DNA of 64,000 bases from Streptomyces sp. T12 (GCF_028736035.1 NZ_CP117866.1:5952001-6016000); one strand, 5' to 3'; shown: positions 14,534-22,525, counted from the stretch's first letter. Made by a program: numbers and translations. The notes: generated by a model from the letters alone, not told the origin.

Positions 14534-14823
14534 CGCGCACGCTTCCCCGCCTGCGCATCCAGGTCACCTGCTGGCCGCGCTATGCGCTGGTTCTGACCGA
14601 CACCCCCGACCCCGACTGCCCGGACTGCGAGGGCGACGGCGGGATCGGGCACGACTACGGCGACCACAACGGCGAGTACGCCGGCACCGACTGGGAGCCC
14701 TGCACCTGCTGGAACGAACAGCGCCGTTGGCTGCTGCTGCCCCTGCCCCACCGCCCCCGCTGGCTGCGCCGCGGCTTCCGCTCGTGGGGGCCGTCCGGCT
14801 ACAGCGACGAACCCCCCTTCTGA
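14530..14823 (+). CDS. Small Cys-rich (zinc-binding) protein of unknown function
   Basis: The 97 residues include CPDCEGDGGIGHDYGDHNG and a following CTCW, together a DnaJ-like or zinc-ribbon pattern of four Cys, and a basic aromatic C-terminal part (RWLRRGFRSWGPSGY). Translation is coupled to the preceding membrane protein by an ATGA overlap. Proteins of this kind occur in spd clusters; the function is unknown. Confidence 0.65.
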   Translation: MTRTLPRLRIQVTCWPRYALVLTDTPDPDCPDCEGDGGIGHDYGDHNGEYAGTDWEPCTCWNEQRRWLLLPLPHRPRWLRRGFRSWGPSGYSDEPPF

Positions 14824-14838
14824 ACCGGAGAGGAAACC

Positions 14839-15288
14839 ATGTTCGAGATCCGCATCATCTGCGACCGGTCCGACACCGACCGCATCACCGACGCGCTGTC
14901 GCAGGCCTTCACCATCGGCCCCGTCCACAAGTACCCCACCCGCGGCAGCGAGCGGCTACGCCTGTACGTCACGGCCGATCACCACAGCAACACCGGCCCG
15001 TGGCCCAGCCCGGAAGAGGCCTACGCGCTCGCACCGAGCATCCTCAGCGAGATCGGATGGACCGGCGGGCAAGCCGCCAACCAGCCGTACGGCCGGGCGC
15101 CGCGTGACTTCTGGCTCCGCAAGGCGGCGTTGCTGGACCGCATCGCCCTCCAGGACGTCAGCGACGACGCAGCCGAGGCGGCGACCTGGGAGGCAGAGCG
15201 GCTGATGAGCCTGGACGACGCCGGCGTCATCTGCGAGCCGCGGCACTACGTCCGTCAGCAGTACGCCCACTGGATCAACAACCAGTAG
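14839..15288 (+). CDS. Hypothetical AICE backbone protein
   Basis: The 149 residues begin MFEIRIICDRSDTDRITDAL and have mixed alpha/beta character, with no membrane segment, Cys pairs or recognised catalytic motif. The C-terminal half (LRKAALLDRIALQDVSDDAAE) is helical and acidic. GGAGAGG upstream of ATG 14839 supports the start. It lies between the spd-like cluster and the replication genes in the same direction. I do not recognise the family. Confidence 0.65.
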   Translation: MFEIRIICDRSDTDRITDALSQAFTIGPVHKYPTRGSERLRLYVTADHHSNTGPWPSPEEAYALAPSILSEIGWTGGQAANQPYGRAPRDFWLRKAALLDRIALQDVSDDAAEAATWEAERLMSLDDAGVICEPRHYVRQQYAHWINNQ

Positions 15289-15373
15289 CCACGCCCGAGG
15301 CGGGCGCCGTCTCACCACAAGCCGCGCCCGCCCCGGTTCTCCCGTCCCTCCAAGAGAGCAGGAGACATCCAGC

Positions 15374-16291
15374 ATGACCCAACGAGCGTCATTCGGCGAG
15401 GGCCACCCGTCCCACGCCACTCCCATGAGGCACGGTGGCCCCCGGCCGCGCCTGAGCGAGCACCTGCGCACCGCCCTCGAACTCGCCGCCTCACAGATCC
15501 CCGTCCTGCCTCTGCGGGCAGGAAAGATCCCGTTCGGCAACTGCCGCCGCTGCGCGGACAACGTGTGCGGCGGCCGACCGAACATGAAGAACGCAGGACC
15601 GTGCACCTGCCCCGGGCCCTGCCACGCATGGGCCGCAGCGACCACCGACCCGGACGTCATCAACTCCGGTATCTGGCGCCGGGCATGGCTGTGCGCGAGC
15701 GCGGTCGCCTATCACCCGGGCGGGGCGGGGCTGACGGTCGTGGACCTGGACAACGCCGACGCGATCACGTGGGCTCGCGAGAACCTGCCGACCACGCAGA
15801 CCGTACCCACCACCCGGGGTGAGCACTGGCTCTACCTCGGTCGGATGCAGTCTGCGAACGCGGTCCGCCCCGGCGTGGACATCAAGTCCACGATGGCCTA
15901 CGCCCGCTGGCGCGGGTTCGGTACCGGCACCATGGCCTACCTGCCGGATGCCGTGCGCGCGCTGGCCGTGAGCAAGCCCTCCCCGGTCCGGCCGGTGACG
16001 CAGTCCCTCACCGCGCCCGCATTGGCCGGTGGCGGGGAGTGCCGTCACGGCACGCCCGCCTACCTGGAACGTGGCATCGCCATGGCCGAACAGCGCATCA
16101 CCGAAGCCCGCAGCGCGGTGCACACCACGGTGTACCGCACCTTCCTCGCCGTGCTGTCCGCCCACGGCCGGTGCGGCTGCCTCACCGACGCCCACATCGC
16201 GCGCCTGTTCACCGCCGCGCAAGCCAAGGGCGAATCGCCCCGGCACTGCACCGACGCGTGGGCCAACGCCCGCGCCGCACTGGGGATGTAG
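15374..16291 (+). CDS. Prim-pol: bifunctional DNA primase/polymerase N-terminal domain protein
   Basis: The 305 residues belong to the AICE prim-pol group. Visible features are a Cys-rich insert (CRRCADNVCGG and GPCTCPGPCH, residues 57-84), the acidic metal-binding strand LTVVDLDN near 118-125, and the TTRGEHWLYLG histidine segment near 145-155. With the ATPase encoded 2 bp downstream it should form the replication initiator that makes and extends primers at the element's origin. Its length is that of the catalytic domain only; the helicase-like part is on the second protein. It ends 3 bp before the next start, so the two are co-translated. Confidence 0.85.
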   Translation: MTQRASFGEGHPSHATPMRHGGPRPRLSEHLRTALELAASQIPVLPLRAGKIPFGNCRRCADNVCGGRPNMKNAGPCTCPGPCHAWAAATTDPDVINSGIWRRAWLCASAVAYHPGGAGLTVVDLDNADAITWARENLPTTQTVPTTRGEHWLYLGRMQSANAVRPGVDIKSTMAYARWRGFGTGTMAYLPDAVRALAVSKPSPVRPVTQSLTAPALAGGGECRHGTPAYLERGIAMAEQRITEARSAVHTTVYRTFLAVLSAHGRCGCLTDAHIARLFTAAQAKGESPRHCTDAWANARAALGM

Positions 16292-16293
16292 CC

Positions 16294-17769
16294 GTGTCCG
16301 AGGACGAGAAGACACCGGCTCGCCAGATCATCACCGACTACGCGCAAGCGCACTTCCGGTACTTCCGCACCATCGACGGGACCGTCTACGCGCAGCGGAA
16401 CGGTCACCCCGTCGCCCGGCCCATCCGCTCCCAGGGCACGACGGGCAGCCACCGGCAGGAACTCATGGTCGGCCTGTTCAAGGACGGGGTCGGCGTGTTC
16501 AACGGCACGGCACTCAAGGAGGCGTTGGACTTGATCGAAGCACTCGCGCTGACCGAGGCAGTACAGCCCACCCACATCCGCGTCGCCCCCGGGTTCGACG
16601 GGGCGACCTGGCTCGACTTGGGCCGTGACGACGGCACGTCCGTCCGCATCCACCCCACTGGTTGGGACATCCTCACCCCCGACCCGCAGGAAGTGTGCTG
16701 GCGGCGCACCCAGCTCACCGGCGAACTTCCCCTGCCGGCCAAGGACACCAACGGCAAGGGCATCGACCTCCTGCTCCGCCTGTGCAACTTCGCCAGCGCC
16801 GAAACCGAGTGCCTGGCTATCGCCTGGCTGATCGGCTGCCTGGAGCCGTCCGTGCCCGTGCCCGCCCCGTTCCTCACCGGCCCACAGGGGGCGGGCAAGT
16901 CCACCGGTGGCCGCATGCTGGTGCGGATCATCGAGGGGATGAGCGGCGACCTGCGCCGGGCGCCGAAGGACGAAGAGAACATGATCACGGCGGTCGCCGC
17001 CGGGTGGGTCACCGCCCTGGACAACCTCTCCCACCTGCCCCCGGACCTGTCCGACCTCATGTGCTGCATCGTGACCGGCGCCGAGAGCATCAAACGCGCG
17101 CTCTTCACCGACGGCGACGTCGTCCGCTCCCGCTACCGGCGCCCCATGCTGCTGACCGGCATCGACGTCGGCGTCATCCGGCCCGACCTTGCCGAACGGC
17201 TCCTCCCGCTCCGTCTGGTGCGGCCCCGGGTGCGGCGGACCGAGGCAGAGCTGTGGAGGGAATACGCGGAGATCCTGCCGGTCGTGCTCGGCTCCCTGCT
17301 GGACCTGACCGTGAAGGTGCGGGCCGCCGAGGCGGAGACTCCCACCGATCTGCGGATGGCCGACTTCGCCCACCTGTGCGCGCAGCTGGATGCGGCGACC
17401 GGCTTCGGCTCGCTGGCCGCGTACCGGGCCTGTCTCGATGACCTCAACGACGACGTCATCGAAGGAGACCTGCTGGCGCAGACGGTCCTGAAGCACGCTG
17501 CCGGACTCGACGCGGGCGCGGAAGTCCGTATGGCGTCCTCGGAGTGGCTGCACTGCCTCACCGGCCTCTACAGCGGCGAGGAGTGCCGTCCCCTGCCCAA
17601 GGGCTGGCCCACCACCGGCAGGGTCCTCTCCGACCGGCTCAAGCGGCTACAGCCGACCCTCGCCGCCCGCGGTGTCCTCATCGACTGGGGCCGCACCAGC
17701 GCCGCCCGCTACATCGAGATGACCCGCCCCCCGCTCCCGCCATCAAGCGAGCAGGAAGCGGCGTTCTGA
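16294..17769 (+). CDS. Replication ATPase/helicase partner of prim-pol
   Basis: The 491-residue protein has a P-loop FLTGPQGAGKSTGGRML near residues 191-207, a WVTALDNLSHL Walker B-like strand near 234, and a YRRPMLLTGID segment near 280 that matches the sensor region of virus/phage-type D5/SF3-like helicases. GTG 16294 was chosen since it directly follows the prim-pol stop; the frame is open upstream but overlaps the prim-pol gene. Together with the prim-pol it forms the AICE replication module. No DNA-binding domain is obvious, so origin recognition may depend on the iterons at 17961-18165 through either protein. Confidence 0.8.
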   Translation: MSEDEKTPARQIITDYAQAHFRYFRTIDGTVYAQRNGHPVARPIRSQGTTGSHRQELMVGLFKDGVGVFNGTALKEALDLIEALALTEAVQPTHIRVAPGFDGATWLDLGRDDGTSVRIHPTGWDILTPDPQEVCWRRTQLTGELPLPAKDTNGKGIDLLLRLCNFASAETECLAIAWLIGCLEPSVPVPAPFLTGPQGAGKSTGGRMLVRIIEGMSGDLRRAPKDEENMITAVAAGWVTALDNLSHLPPDLSDLMCCIVTGAESIKRALFTDGDVVRSRYRRPMLLTGIDVGVIRPDLAERLLPLRLVRPRVRRTEAELWREYAEILPVVLGSLLDLTVKVRAAEAETPTDLRMADFAHLCAQLDAATGFGSLAAYRACLDDLNDDVIEGDLLAQTVLKHAAGLDAGAEVRMASSEWLHCLTGLYSGEECRPLPKGWPTTGRVLSDRLKRLQPTLAARGVLIDWGRTSAARYIEMTRPPLPPSSEQEAAF

Positions 17770-17798
17770 CCCGCGCCACCACGCAGCCACACCGAACA

Positions 17799-17840
17799 AG
17801 CAAGAGGAGCACCCCGCGCCCACGCGGTGCTCCTCTTGCT
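17799..17840 (+). terminator. Terminator after the replication genes
   Basis: AGCAAGAGGAGCACC (17799-17813) is complementary to GGTGCTCCTCTTGCT (17826-17840), a perfect 15-bp stem with a 12-nt GC-rich loop. It lies 30 bp after the ATPase stop and separates the replication block from the iteron region and xis. Confidence 0.8.
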
Positions 17841-17960
17841 GTTCCGGCGGCTTGCCGCCGCCCGAGGACGCGCCGCGAAGCGGCTCCTTCTTCATGTCCT
17901 GAGCCGCACCGCACGACCACAGACACCACCCCTTCTCTTTTTCCTAAGAGAAGAGATCCT

Positions 17961-18165
17961 GCGTCACCCACGTCAGCAGCCACCCGAACGCGGCCCCTGA
18001 CCTGCGGCTACAGCGGTGACGCAGACGGCCAAACCTGCGTCATCCCGCGTCACCCGCGTCACAGGTGACAGAACTTCGCCCCGCCCTGTGACACGCCCCG
18101 AGCTGCCCGCGTCACCGCACAACCGCTGGTCAGAGCCCCAAATGACGTGCGTGACGCGATGACGC
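17961..18165. repeat. GCGTCA/TGACGC iteron cluster, candidate origin of replication
   Basis: Eight copies occur within 205 bp. GCGTCA starts at 17961, 18037, 18047, 18056 and 18109. The inverted form TGACGC starts at 18017, 18152 and 18160. Three direct copies at 18037-18061 are spaced 9-10 bp, close to one helix turn. Such iterons next to rep genes usually bind an initiator. Binding by Xis or a repressor controlling the downstream xis gene is the alternative. Confidence 0.55.
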
Positions 18166-18238
18166 AGAAATCCGCACCTCGGACACACGCGGACTCCCGA
18201 AAAGGGCCCCCGGAACCCTGCCTAGGAGGCACCACCGC

Positions 18239-18448
18239 ATGACCACCGTTGCTGAAGCTGCCGGACAACTCCTCTACCGCCCTGAAGAGGCGGCCAAGGC
18301 CCTCAGGATCGGACGCTCGATGGTCTACGAGGAGATACGCCTCGGACGTCTCCAGACCGTCCGCATCGGCCGACGCCGACTCGTGCCGCCTGAGTACATC
18401 GCGCAGTACGTCGAACTCCTCAAGTACGAGGCAGAGGCCACCGCCTGA
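18239..18448 (+). CDS. xis: Excisionase (Xis), HTH_17/MerR-like
   Basis: The 69 residues are a single winged helix: LLYRPEEAAKALRIGRSMVYEEIRLGRLQTVRIGRRRLVPPEYI. The pattern of EEAA.aLrIgrs.VYe.Ir.GrL..vRiGrrrlvP is typical of AICE and phage excisionases that bend att DNA and drive integrase toward excision. AGGAGG at 18224-18229 supports ATG 18239. It precedes int by 74 bp, with a hairpin between the two genes. Confidence 0.88.
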   Translation: MTTVAEAAGQLLYRPEEAAKALRIGRSMVYEEIRLGRLQTVRIGRRRLVPPEYIAQYVELLKYEAEATA

Positions 18449-18470
18449 ACTCCCGATCACCCCAGTTCCA

Positions 18471-18500
18471 CAGGGCCGCGCCCACCAGGGCGCGGCCCTG
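18471..18500 (+). terminator. Perfect hairpin between xis and int
   Basis: CAGGGCCGCGCCC (18471-18483) and GGGCGCGGCCCTG (18488-18500) form a perfect 13-bp stem with the loop ACCA. It ends 7 bp before the GGAGG that serves as int ribosome binding site. It may partly terminate or attenuate xis transcription, setting the Int to Xis ratio. There is no T-run, as is common in Streptomyces. Confidence 0.6.
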
Positions 18501-18522
18501 TCCTATGGAGGCACAACAGAAG

Positions 18523-19725
18523 ATGAGCGAGACTCCGAAGCGCACCCGGGCTGGTCACGGCGCGGACACGATCTATTGGGACCCCGTCAAGAAGAGCTAC
18601 GTGGGAGCCGTCTCCTTGGGGTACGCCCCAAACGGCAAGCGCCGTCGACCGAAGGTGTACGGCAAGACGAAGACCGAAGTCCGCCAGAAGATCCGGGATC
18701 TTAAGAAGGAGATGCAGACCGGCGTCAAAGCGCCGGCCAACTACACCGTGGCCGACGCGGTGAACGACTGGTTGGAGCGTGGACTCAAGGGGCGCGACGA
18801 GAAGGCCACCATCGGCAAGAACCGCTCGATGGCGAACAAGCACCTGATCCCGTTCATCGGCAAGGCCAAGCTGAAGGAGCTCAGCGCGGACGATGTCGAC
18901 GACTGGTTGGACGACCGGGCCGAAGTGCTCGCGACCCGGAGCCTGCGTGACCTGCTCGCCATTCTGCGCCGTTCCATCGAGCACGCTCAGCGCAGGGACA
19001 AGGCGGCGCGGAACGTCGCCCTACTCGTCATCGCACCGGAGGGACGCCCCGGCCGTCCGAGCAAGGCGCTGAATTTGGACCAGGCGAAAGCCGTGCTCAC
19101 CGCCGCGCGTCCGTCACGGCTCTACGCCTACCTCGTGCTTTCGCTCCTCAGCGGTGTGCGCACGGAAGAGGCGCGGCCCCTCACCTGGGATCACGTCTTC
19201 CTGGAGACGACGGACGGCATCCCGCCTCACGTCGCGGTGTGGCGTTCGGTGCGCAAGCACGGTGAGACCAAGACCAGGAAGAGCCGCCGGACCATAGCTC
19301 TGCCGAAGCAAGTGGTCGACGTCCTCGAAGAACACATGCGGTGGCAGAAGCAGGAGCGGGCATCGAGAGGGATGGAGTGGAGCCCGACCGGCCGTGTCTT
19401 CACGACTCGGAGCGGTGAGCCGCTGGACGCAGCCAACGTCCGGCGAGACTTCAAGGCCATCGTGAAGAAGGCCGGACTGAAGCCTGAGTGGACGCCGCGG
19501 GAGCTCCGGCACAGCTTCGTGTCCCTGCTCTCCGACCATGGCATCCCCTTGGAGCGGATCGCGCTCTTGGTCGGTCACAGCAGTCAGGCGACCACGGAGG
19601 CGGTCTACCGCAAGCAGCTCCGGCCTGTGATCACGCAGGGTGCCGAAGCGATGGATGACATCTTTGCCGAGGATCAGGAAGGGGAGGCCGTGGAGGACGA
19701 CGAAGAGGGCGACGCGGTGGCCTGA
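18523..19725 (+). CDS. int: Site-specific tyrosine recombinase (integrase)
   Basis: The 400-residue integrase has an N-terminal SAM-like core-binding domain (about 60-170) and a C-terminal catalytic domain. Catalytic residues seen are the Arg in LLSGVRTEEARPL (near 211), H-x-x-R in RELRHSFVSLL (near 326), the His in LVGHSSQATTEAVY (near 351) and the nucleophilic Tyr in AVYRKQL (near 361). The tail is acidic (EDQEGEAVEDDEEG). I chose ATG 18523, since the upstream in-frame ATG 18505 overlaps the GGAGG likely used as ribosome binding site. It abuts attR, the usual place, and should recombine the 45-bp tRNA-Pro sites. Confidence 0.93.
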   Translation: MSETPKRTRAGHGADTIYWDPVKKSYVGAVSLGYAPNGKRRRPKVYGKTKTEVRQKIRDLKKEMQTGVKAPANYTVADAVNDWLERGLKGRDEKATIGKNRSMANKHLIPFIGKAKLKELSADDVDDWLDDRAEVLATRSLRDLLAILRRSIEHAQRRDKAARNVALLVIAPEGRPGRPSKALNLDQAKAVLTAARPSRLYAYLVLSLLSGVRTEEARPLTWDHVFLETTDGIPPHVAVWRSVRKHGETKTRKSRRTIALPKQVVDVLEEHMRWQKQERASRGMEWSPTGRVFTTRSGEPLDAANVRRDFKAIVKKAGLKPEWTPRELRHSFVSLLSDHGIPLERIALLVGHSSQATTEAVYRKQLRPVITQGAEAMDDIFAEDQEGEAVEDDEEGDAVA

Positions 19726-19733
19726 TCAAATTC

Positions 19734-19757
19734 GTTTGGCCCCCCGTTTGGCCCCCC
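19734..19757 (+). repeat. Tandem GTTTGGCCCCCC, candidate integrase arm sites, right end
   Basis: Two perfect adjacent 12-bp copies lie at 19734-19745 and 19746-19757, between the int stop and attR. They match the tandem at 1600-1622 near attL and are in the same orientation. This is the expected layout of arm-type sites for Int or Xis. Confidence 0.6.
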
Positions 19758-19765
19758 AGGCACGA

Positions 19766-19800
19766 CAGAGGGCAGGTACGAAACTCGTACCTGCCCTCTG
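19766..19800. terminator. Bidirectional terminator of int and of tRNA-Pro
   Basis: CAGAGGGCAGGTACG (19766-19780) and CGTACCTGCCCTCTG (19786-19800) form a perfect 15-bp stem with loop AAACT. It sits between the rightward int gene and the leftward tRNA-Pro, 7 bp from the tRNA 3' end. After integration the element therefore supplies the tRNA with a new terminator in place of the one at 1400-1439. Confidence 0.8.
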
Positions 19801-19806
19801 ACCAGC

Positions 19807-19851
19807 GTCGGGGTGGCGGGATTTGAACCCACGACCTCTTCGTCCCGAACG
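19807..19851 (+). repeat. attR, 45-bp direct repeat within tRNA-Pro
   Basis: Identical over 45 bp to 1453-1497. It covers the tRNA from the anticodon loop to the 3' end (on the reverse strand) plus one base beyond. The tRNA remains intact at this side because the element carries the same 3' sequence. Confidence 0.92.
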
Positions 19852-19881
19852 AAGCGCGCTGCCAAGCTGCGCTACACCCCG
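19808..19881 (-). tRNA. tRNA-Pro(CGG)
   Basis: The 74-nt reverse-strand sequence folds as a complete cloverleaf. The acceptor stem is CGGGGTG/CACCCCG; the anticodon stem CTTCG/CGAAG encloses TTCGGGA with anticodon CGG; the T-arm is GTGGG-TTCAAAT-CCCGC with one non-standard pair. The discriminator base is A and CCA is not encoded. It reads Pro codon CCG, a very common codon here. Its 3' half is the integration site of the element. Confidence 0.95.
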
Positions 19882-19914
19882 ATGTCGCTGCTTGTCGCGG
19901 CGACGACGTTTACT

Positions 19915-20724
19915 TTAGCCCACCGGTGGCTGGAGACGAAATCCGGTTTTCGCGCGGTGGTGTGCGCGGTGGCGGATCGGGTTGGGGCGGGCGTGGTCGA
20001 GGGCCACGAGGAGGATGGCCAGGGCGTAGATGGCGAGGCCGATGAGGAGGGCGTTGCCCAGGACGCTGCGGTAGCCGTGCCGGCCCACGTCGAGGAACGG
20101 GTAGAGGTAGCGGGCCGGCGTGCCGGGGACGAGGAGCTCGCCTCGGGCGAGGGTGAGCGCCAGGTAGGTGAGGGGGTAGAGCAGCCAGGTCGCCGCCTGG
20201 CGCAGGTGCAGCAGGCCGGGGGTCGTCAGGAGCAGCCAGTCCAGCAGGGCCGCGACGGGGGTCGCCGTGTGCAGGACCTGGGTGGTGAGCGCGTGCCAGC
20301 CTGTCGGGTCGGTGGCCTCGCCCGTCAGTACGCCGGGCAGCGCGAAGGGGCTCGACTCGTTCGCCAGGAGCAGGTGGTAGACCAGGCCCGTGACCAGGGC
20401 GTAGAGCAGCGTGGCGCCCGTCAGTGCCGATGGGAGGGGGCGACGTGCGGTCCAGGCGCGGCGGGCCGCGAGGGTGAAGACCAGGACCAGCAGGATGTTG
20501 GCCTGGATCGCGAAGTGGCTCAGGGTGCGCAGTGGGCTGCCGAGGGTCAGTTCCACGGCCACCGCCGCGCCCGCGGCCAGGGCGACCAGCAGGCGGTACA
20601 CGGCGGCCCAGGGGCGGCGTACGGGGGGCATCACGGCCGTGGCGGGGACGTGGGAGGGCAGCAGCGCGGGGATGCCCGGTATCGCGGGGAGGTCCGGGAT
20701 GTCCCTGGGTATCGGGGCGGTCAT
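19915..20724 (-). CDS. Pr6Pr-family integral membrane protein
   Basis: The 269 residues include six hydrophobic helices (starting [17 protein letters not shown], then an [12 protein letters not shown] helix and so on to [14 protein letters not shown]) with conserved spacer features such as the [13 protein letters not shown] segment and the [16 protein letters not shown] region. This is the layout of Pr6Pr (FAR-17a/AIG1-like) membrane proteins found in actinobacteria; the function is unknown. The N-terminal 35 residues are Pro-rich and cytoplasmic. It is the first chromosomal gene right of the element and runs toward the tRNA. Its ATG at 20724 is followed upstream by about 190 bp of non-coding, pyrimidine-rich DNA. 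Confidence 0.8.
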   Translation of the reverse strand: MTAPIPRDIPDLPAIPGIPALLPSHVPATAVMPPVRRPWAAVYRLLVALAAGAAVAVELTLGSPLRTLSHFAIQANILLVLVFTLAARRAWTARRPLPSALTGATLLYALVTGLVYHLLLANESSPFALPGVLTGEATDPTGWHALTTQVLHTATPVAALLDWLLLTTPGLLHLRQAATWLLYPLTYLALTLARGELLVPGTPARYLYPFLDVGRHGYRSVLGNALLIGLAIYALAILLVALDHARPNPIRHRAHHRAKTGFRLQPPVG

Positions 20725-20914
20725 GCCCTCACGCTAAGGAGCGTGGGCGGAATGGGCGATATGGCTGGTCCATGCGGGTTATGTGGACTACGCGGGTTAT
20801 ATCGCGCAGCTTCCGCCTGGGGCTCCGCGCTGCCTCTCCTCGCCGCCTCCCTACTCCTGCACTCCCCTACTCCTGCACTACCGACTCCCGTACTCCCGCC
20901 TTACTGGTTACGAC

Positions 20915-21841
20915 CTACTCCCGCCCCACCAACGTCAGCAACGTCGCCTCCGGCGGGCAAGCGAAGCGGAACGGGGTGTAGCGGTTCGTGCCGCAGCCCG
21001 CCGACACGTGCAGGTACGCCGTACGGCCCTCCGCCGTGTGCGTGGACAGGCCCTTCACGCGGTCCGTGTCCAGGTCGCAGTTGGTGACCAGGGCGCCGTA
21101 GAAGGGGATGCAGAGCTGGCCGCCGTGGGTGTGGCCGGCGAGGATCAGGGAGTAGTCGTCGGCCGTGTAGGCGTCCAGGACGCGCAGGTACGGCGCGTGG
21201 ACCACGCCCATCGCGAAGTCGGCGGTGCCGGACGGGCCGCCGGCCACCTGCTCGTAGCGGTCCCTCTTGATGTGCGGGTCGTCCAGGCCGGTGAGCTCCA
21301 CGGACACGCCCTCGACCTTCAGCGTCCCCCGCGTGTTCGTCAGGTTGAGCCAGCCCGCGGCGTCGAAGCCGTCGCGCAGGTCTTCCCACGGGTTGTGGAT
21401 CGCGCCGACGACGGGCGGGTTGCCGTTCAGGCCGTGGCGGCCCTGGGCCTTCTCGAGGAGGTAGCGGGCGGGGTTGCGCGGCGTGGGGCCGTAGTAGTCG
21501 TTCGAGCCGAAGACGTACGCGCCCGGGAACTCCAGCAGCGGGCCCAGCGCGTCCAGGACCTCCGGCACGGCCTCCGGGTCGGAGAGGTTGTCGCCGGTGT
21601 TGATCACGAAGTCGGGGCGCAGGCCGGCCAGCGAGCGCAGCCAGCGCTGCTTCTTGCGCTGGCCGCCGACCATATGGATGTCGGAGACCTGGAGCACGCG
21701 CAGCGGACGCATGCCGGCCGGCAGGACGGGGATCGTCACCCGTCGCAGGCGGAAGGAACGGGCCTCGAATCCCGCCGAATACAGCAGACCGGCGGCGCCG
21801 ACCGCCGCGATGCCCAGGGGTACTCCGTATCGCGCGTGCAT
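20915..21841 (-). CDS. Membrane-anchored metallophosphoesterase (YaeI-like)
   Basis: This protein of about 308 residues has an N-terminal hydrophobic helix (GVPLGIAAVGAAGLLYSAG) and a calcineurin-like phosphoesterase domain. Visible metal-ligand motifs are QVSDIHM (D-x-H), NTGDN (GD-x-x), GSNDYYG (the GNH/E motif with Ser-Asn-Asp) and LAGHTHGGQ (GHxH). The substrate cannot be told; family members act on phospholipid headgroups or undecaprenyl intermediates. I chose ATG 21841; ATG 21850 and GTG 21874 are in frame and cannot be excluded. It is divergent from the GatB/YqeY gene, leaving about 130 bp for two promoters. Confidence 0.85.
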   Translation of the reverse strand: MHARYGVPLGIAAVGAAGLLYSAGFEARSFRLRRVTIPVLPAGMRPLRVLQVSDIHMVGGQRKKQRWLRSLAGLRPDFVINTGDNLSDPEAVPEVLDALGPLLEFPGAYVFGSNDYYGPTPRNPARYLLEKAQGRHGLNGNPPVVGAIHNPWEDLRDGFDAAGWLNLTNTRGTLKVEGVSVELTGLDDPHIKRDRYEQVAGGPSGTADFAMGVVHAPYLRVLDAYTADDYSLILAGHTHGGQLCIPFYGALVTNCDLDTDRVKGLSTHTAEGRTAYLHVSAGCGTNRYTPFRFACPPEATLLTLVGRE

Positions 21842-21973
21842 GCCACCCATCGTGTCAGACCGGGGGAGTGTCACCTGACGGGCCGTCCTCGACCGCTTCC
21901 GGTACGACGTCGGCGCGCAGGTCCCTTGAAATCAACGGGCGTTCCGCGCCCCACACCTGCGACAATCAACACC

Positions 21974-22438
21974 ATGACCACGCTCAAGTCGAAGCTGCAG
22001 GAAGACCTCAACGCCGCGATCAAGGAGCGCGACGAGCTCCGCTCCTCGACGCTCCGGCTGACGCTCGCCGCGATCACCAAGGAGGAGGTCGCGGGCAAGG
22101 AGAAGCGCGAGCTCTCCGACGACGAGGTGCAGAAGGTGATCACCCGCGAGGCGAAGAAGCGCCGTGAGGCGGCCGACGCCTTCGCGCAGGGTGGTCGTCC
22201 CGAGCAGGCCGAGCGGGAGAAGGCGGAGGGCGAGGTCCTCGCCACGTACCTGCCGAAGCAGCTCAGCGACGACGAGCTGAACCAGATCGTCGCCCAGGCC
22301 GTGGAAGAGGCCAAGTCGGCCGGCGCCGAGGGCCCGCGGGCCATGGGCGCCGTCATGAAGATCGTGAACCCGAAGGTCGCGGGTCAGGCGGAGGGCGGCC
22401 GCGTGGCAGCGGCGGTCAAGAAGCTGCTGGCCGGCTGA
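21974..22438 (+). CDS. GatB/YqeY domain-containing protein
   Basis: The 154 residues match YqeY: LKSKLQEDLNAAIKERDELR at the start, an STLRLTLAAITKEEV segment, an EREKAEGEVLATYLPKQLSDDEL middle and the AMGAVMKIVNPKVAGQAEG loop near the end. The fold is that of the tRNA-binding tail domain of GatB, and the protein may interact with tRNA or amidotransferases; its physiological role is not settled. ATG 21974 begins the family N-terminus even though the frame is open far upstream. It is convergent with the penicillin-binding protein gene, and a long hairpin separates the two. Confidence 0.9.
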   Translation: MTTLKSKLQEDLNAAIKERDELRSSTLRLTLAAITKEEVAGKEKRELSDDEVQKVITREAKKRREAADAFAQGGRPEQAEREKAEGEVLATYLPKQLSDDELNQIVAQAVEEAKSAGAEGPRAMGAVMKIVNPKVAGQAEGGRVAAAVKKLLAG

Positions 22439-22525
22439 GACCCTCGGCACGGGCAGCCGACGCCAGCGAACGCCCGTGTGAACGCCCCGTGTGAACGCCC
22501 GGTGCGACCGGCCCCCATACGACAG

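Larger units (their letters stand above)
17770..18238. other. Non-coding region between replication genes and xis
   Basis: No gene is seen in this 469-bp stretch. It contains the strong terminator at 17799-17840, a short AAGAGAAG patch around 17946, and the GCGTCA/TGACGC repeat cluster at 17961-18165. The combination suits an origin of replication or a control region for xis-int. The xis ribosome binding site AGGAGG lies at 18224-18229. Confidence 0.5.
1453..19851. mobile_element. Actinomycete integrative and conjugative element (AICE) in tRNA-Pro(CGG)
   Basis: The element is bounded by identical 45-bp att repeats and is 18.35 kb from one att copy to the next. It has every AICE module: tyrosine integrase and excisionase beside attR, a prim-pol plus ATPase replication pair, one FtsK/SpoIIIE-type TraB translocase, small Spd-like membrane proteins, DUF2637 and RRQRL-type proteins, and a GntR repressor. 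Replication and transfer genes (7862-19725) are all rightward. The left third is cargo: darTG, a HAD phosphatase and a three-gene kinase/oxidoreductase operon. The cargo, especially darTG, is visibly lower in GC than the backbone. All core modules look intact, so it may be able to excise. One small backbone gene (10766-10929) looks frameshifted. Confidence 0.93.

Noticed and set aside
1498..19806. Insertion sequences or a prophage within the element
   Set aside because: No transposase, capsid, tail, terminase or lysis genes were found. The single FtsK-type translocase and prim-pol module fit an AICE rather than a phage.
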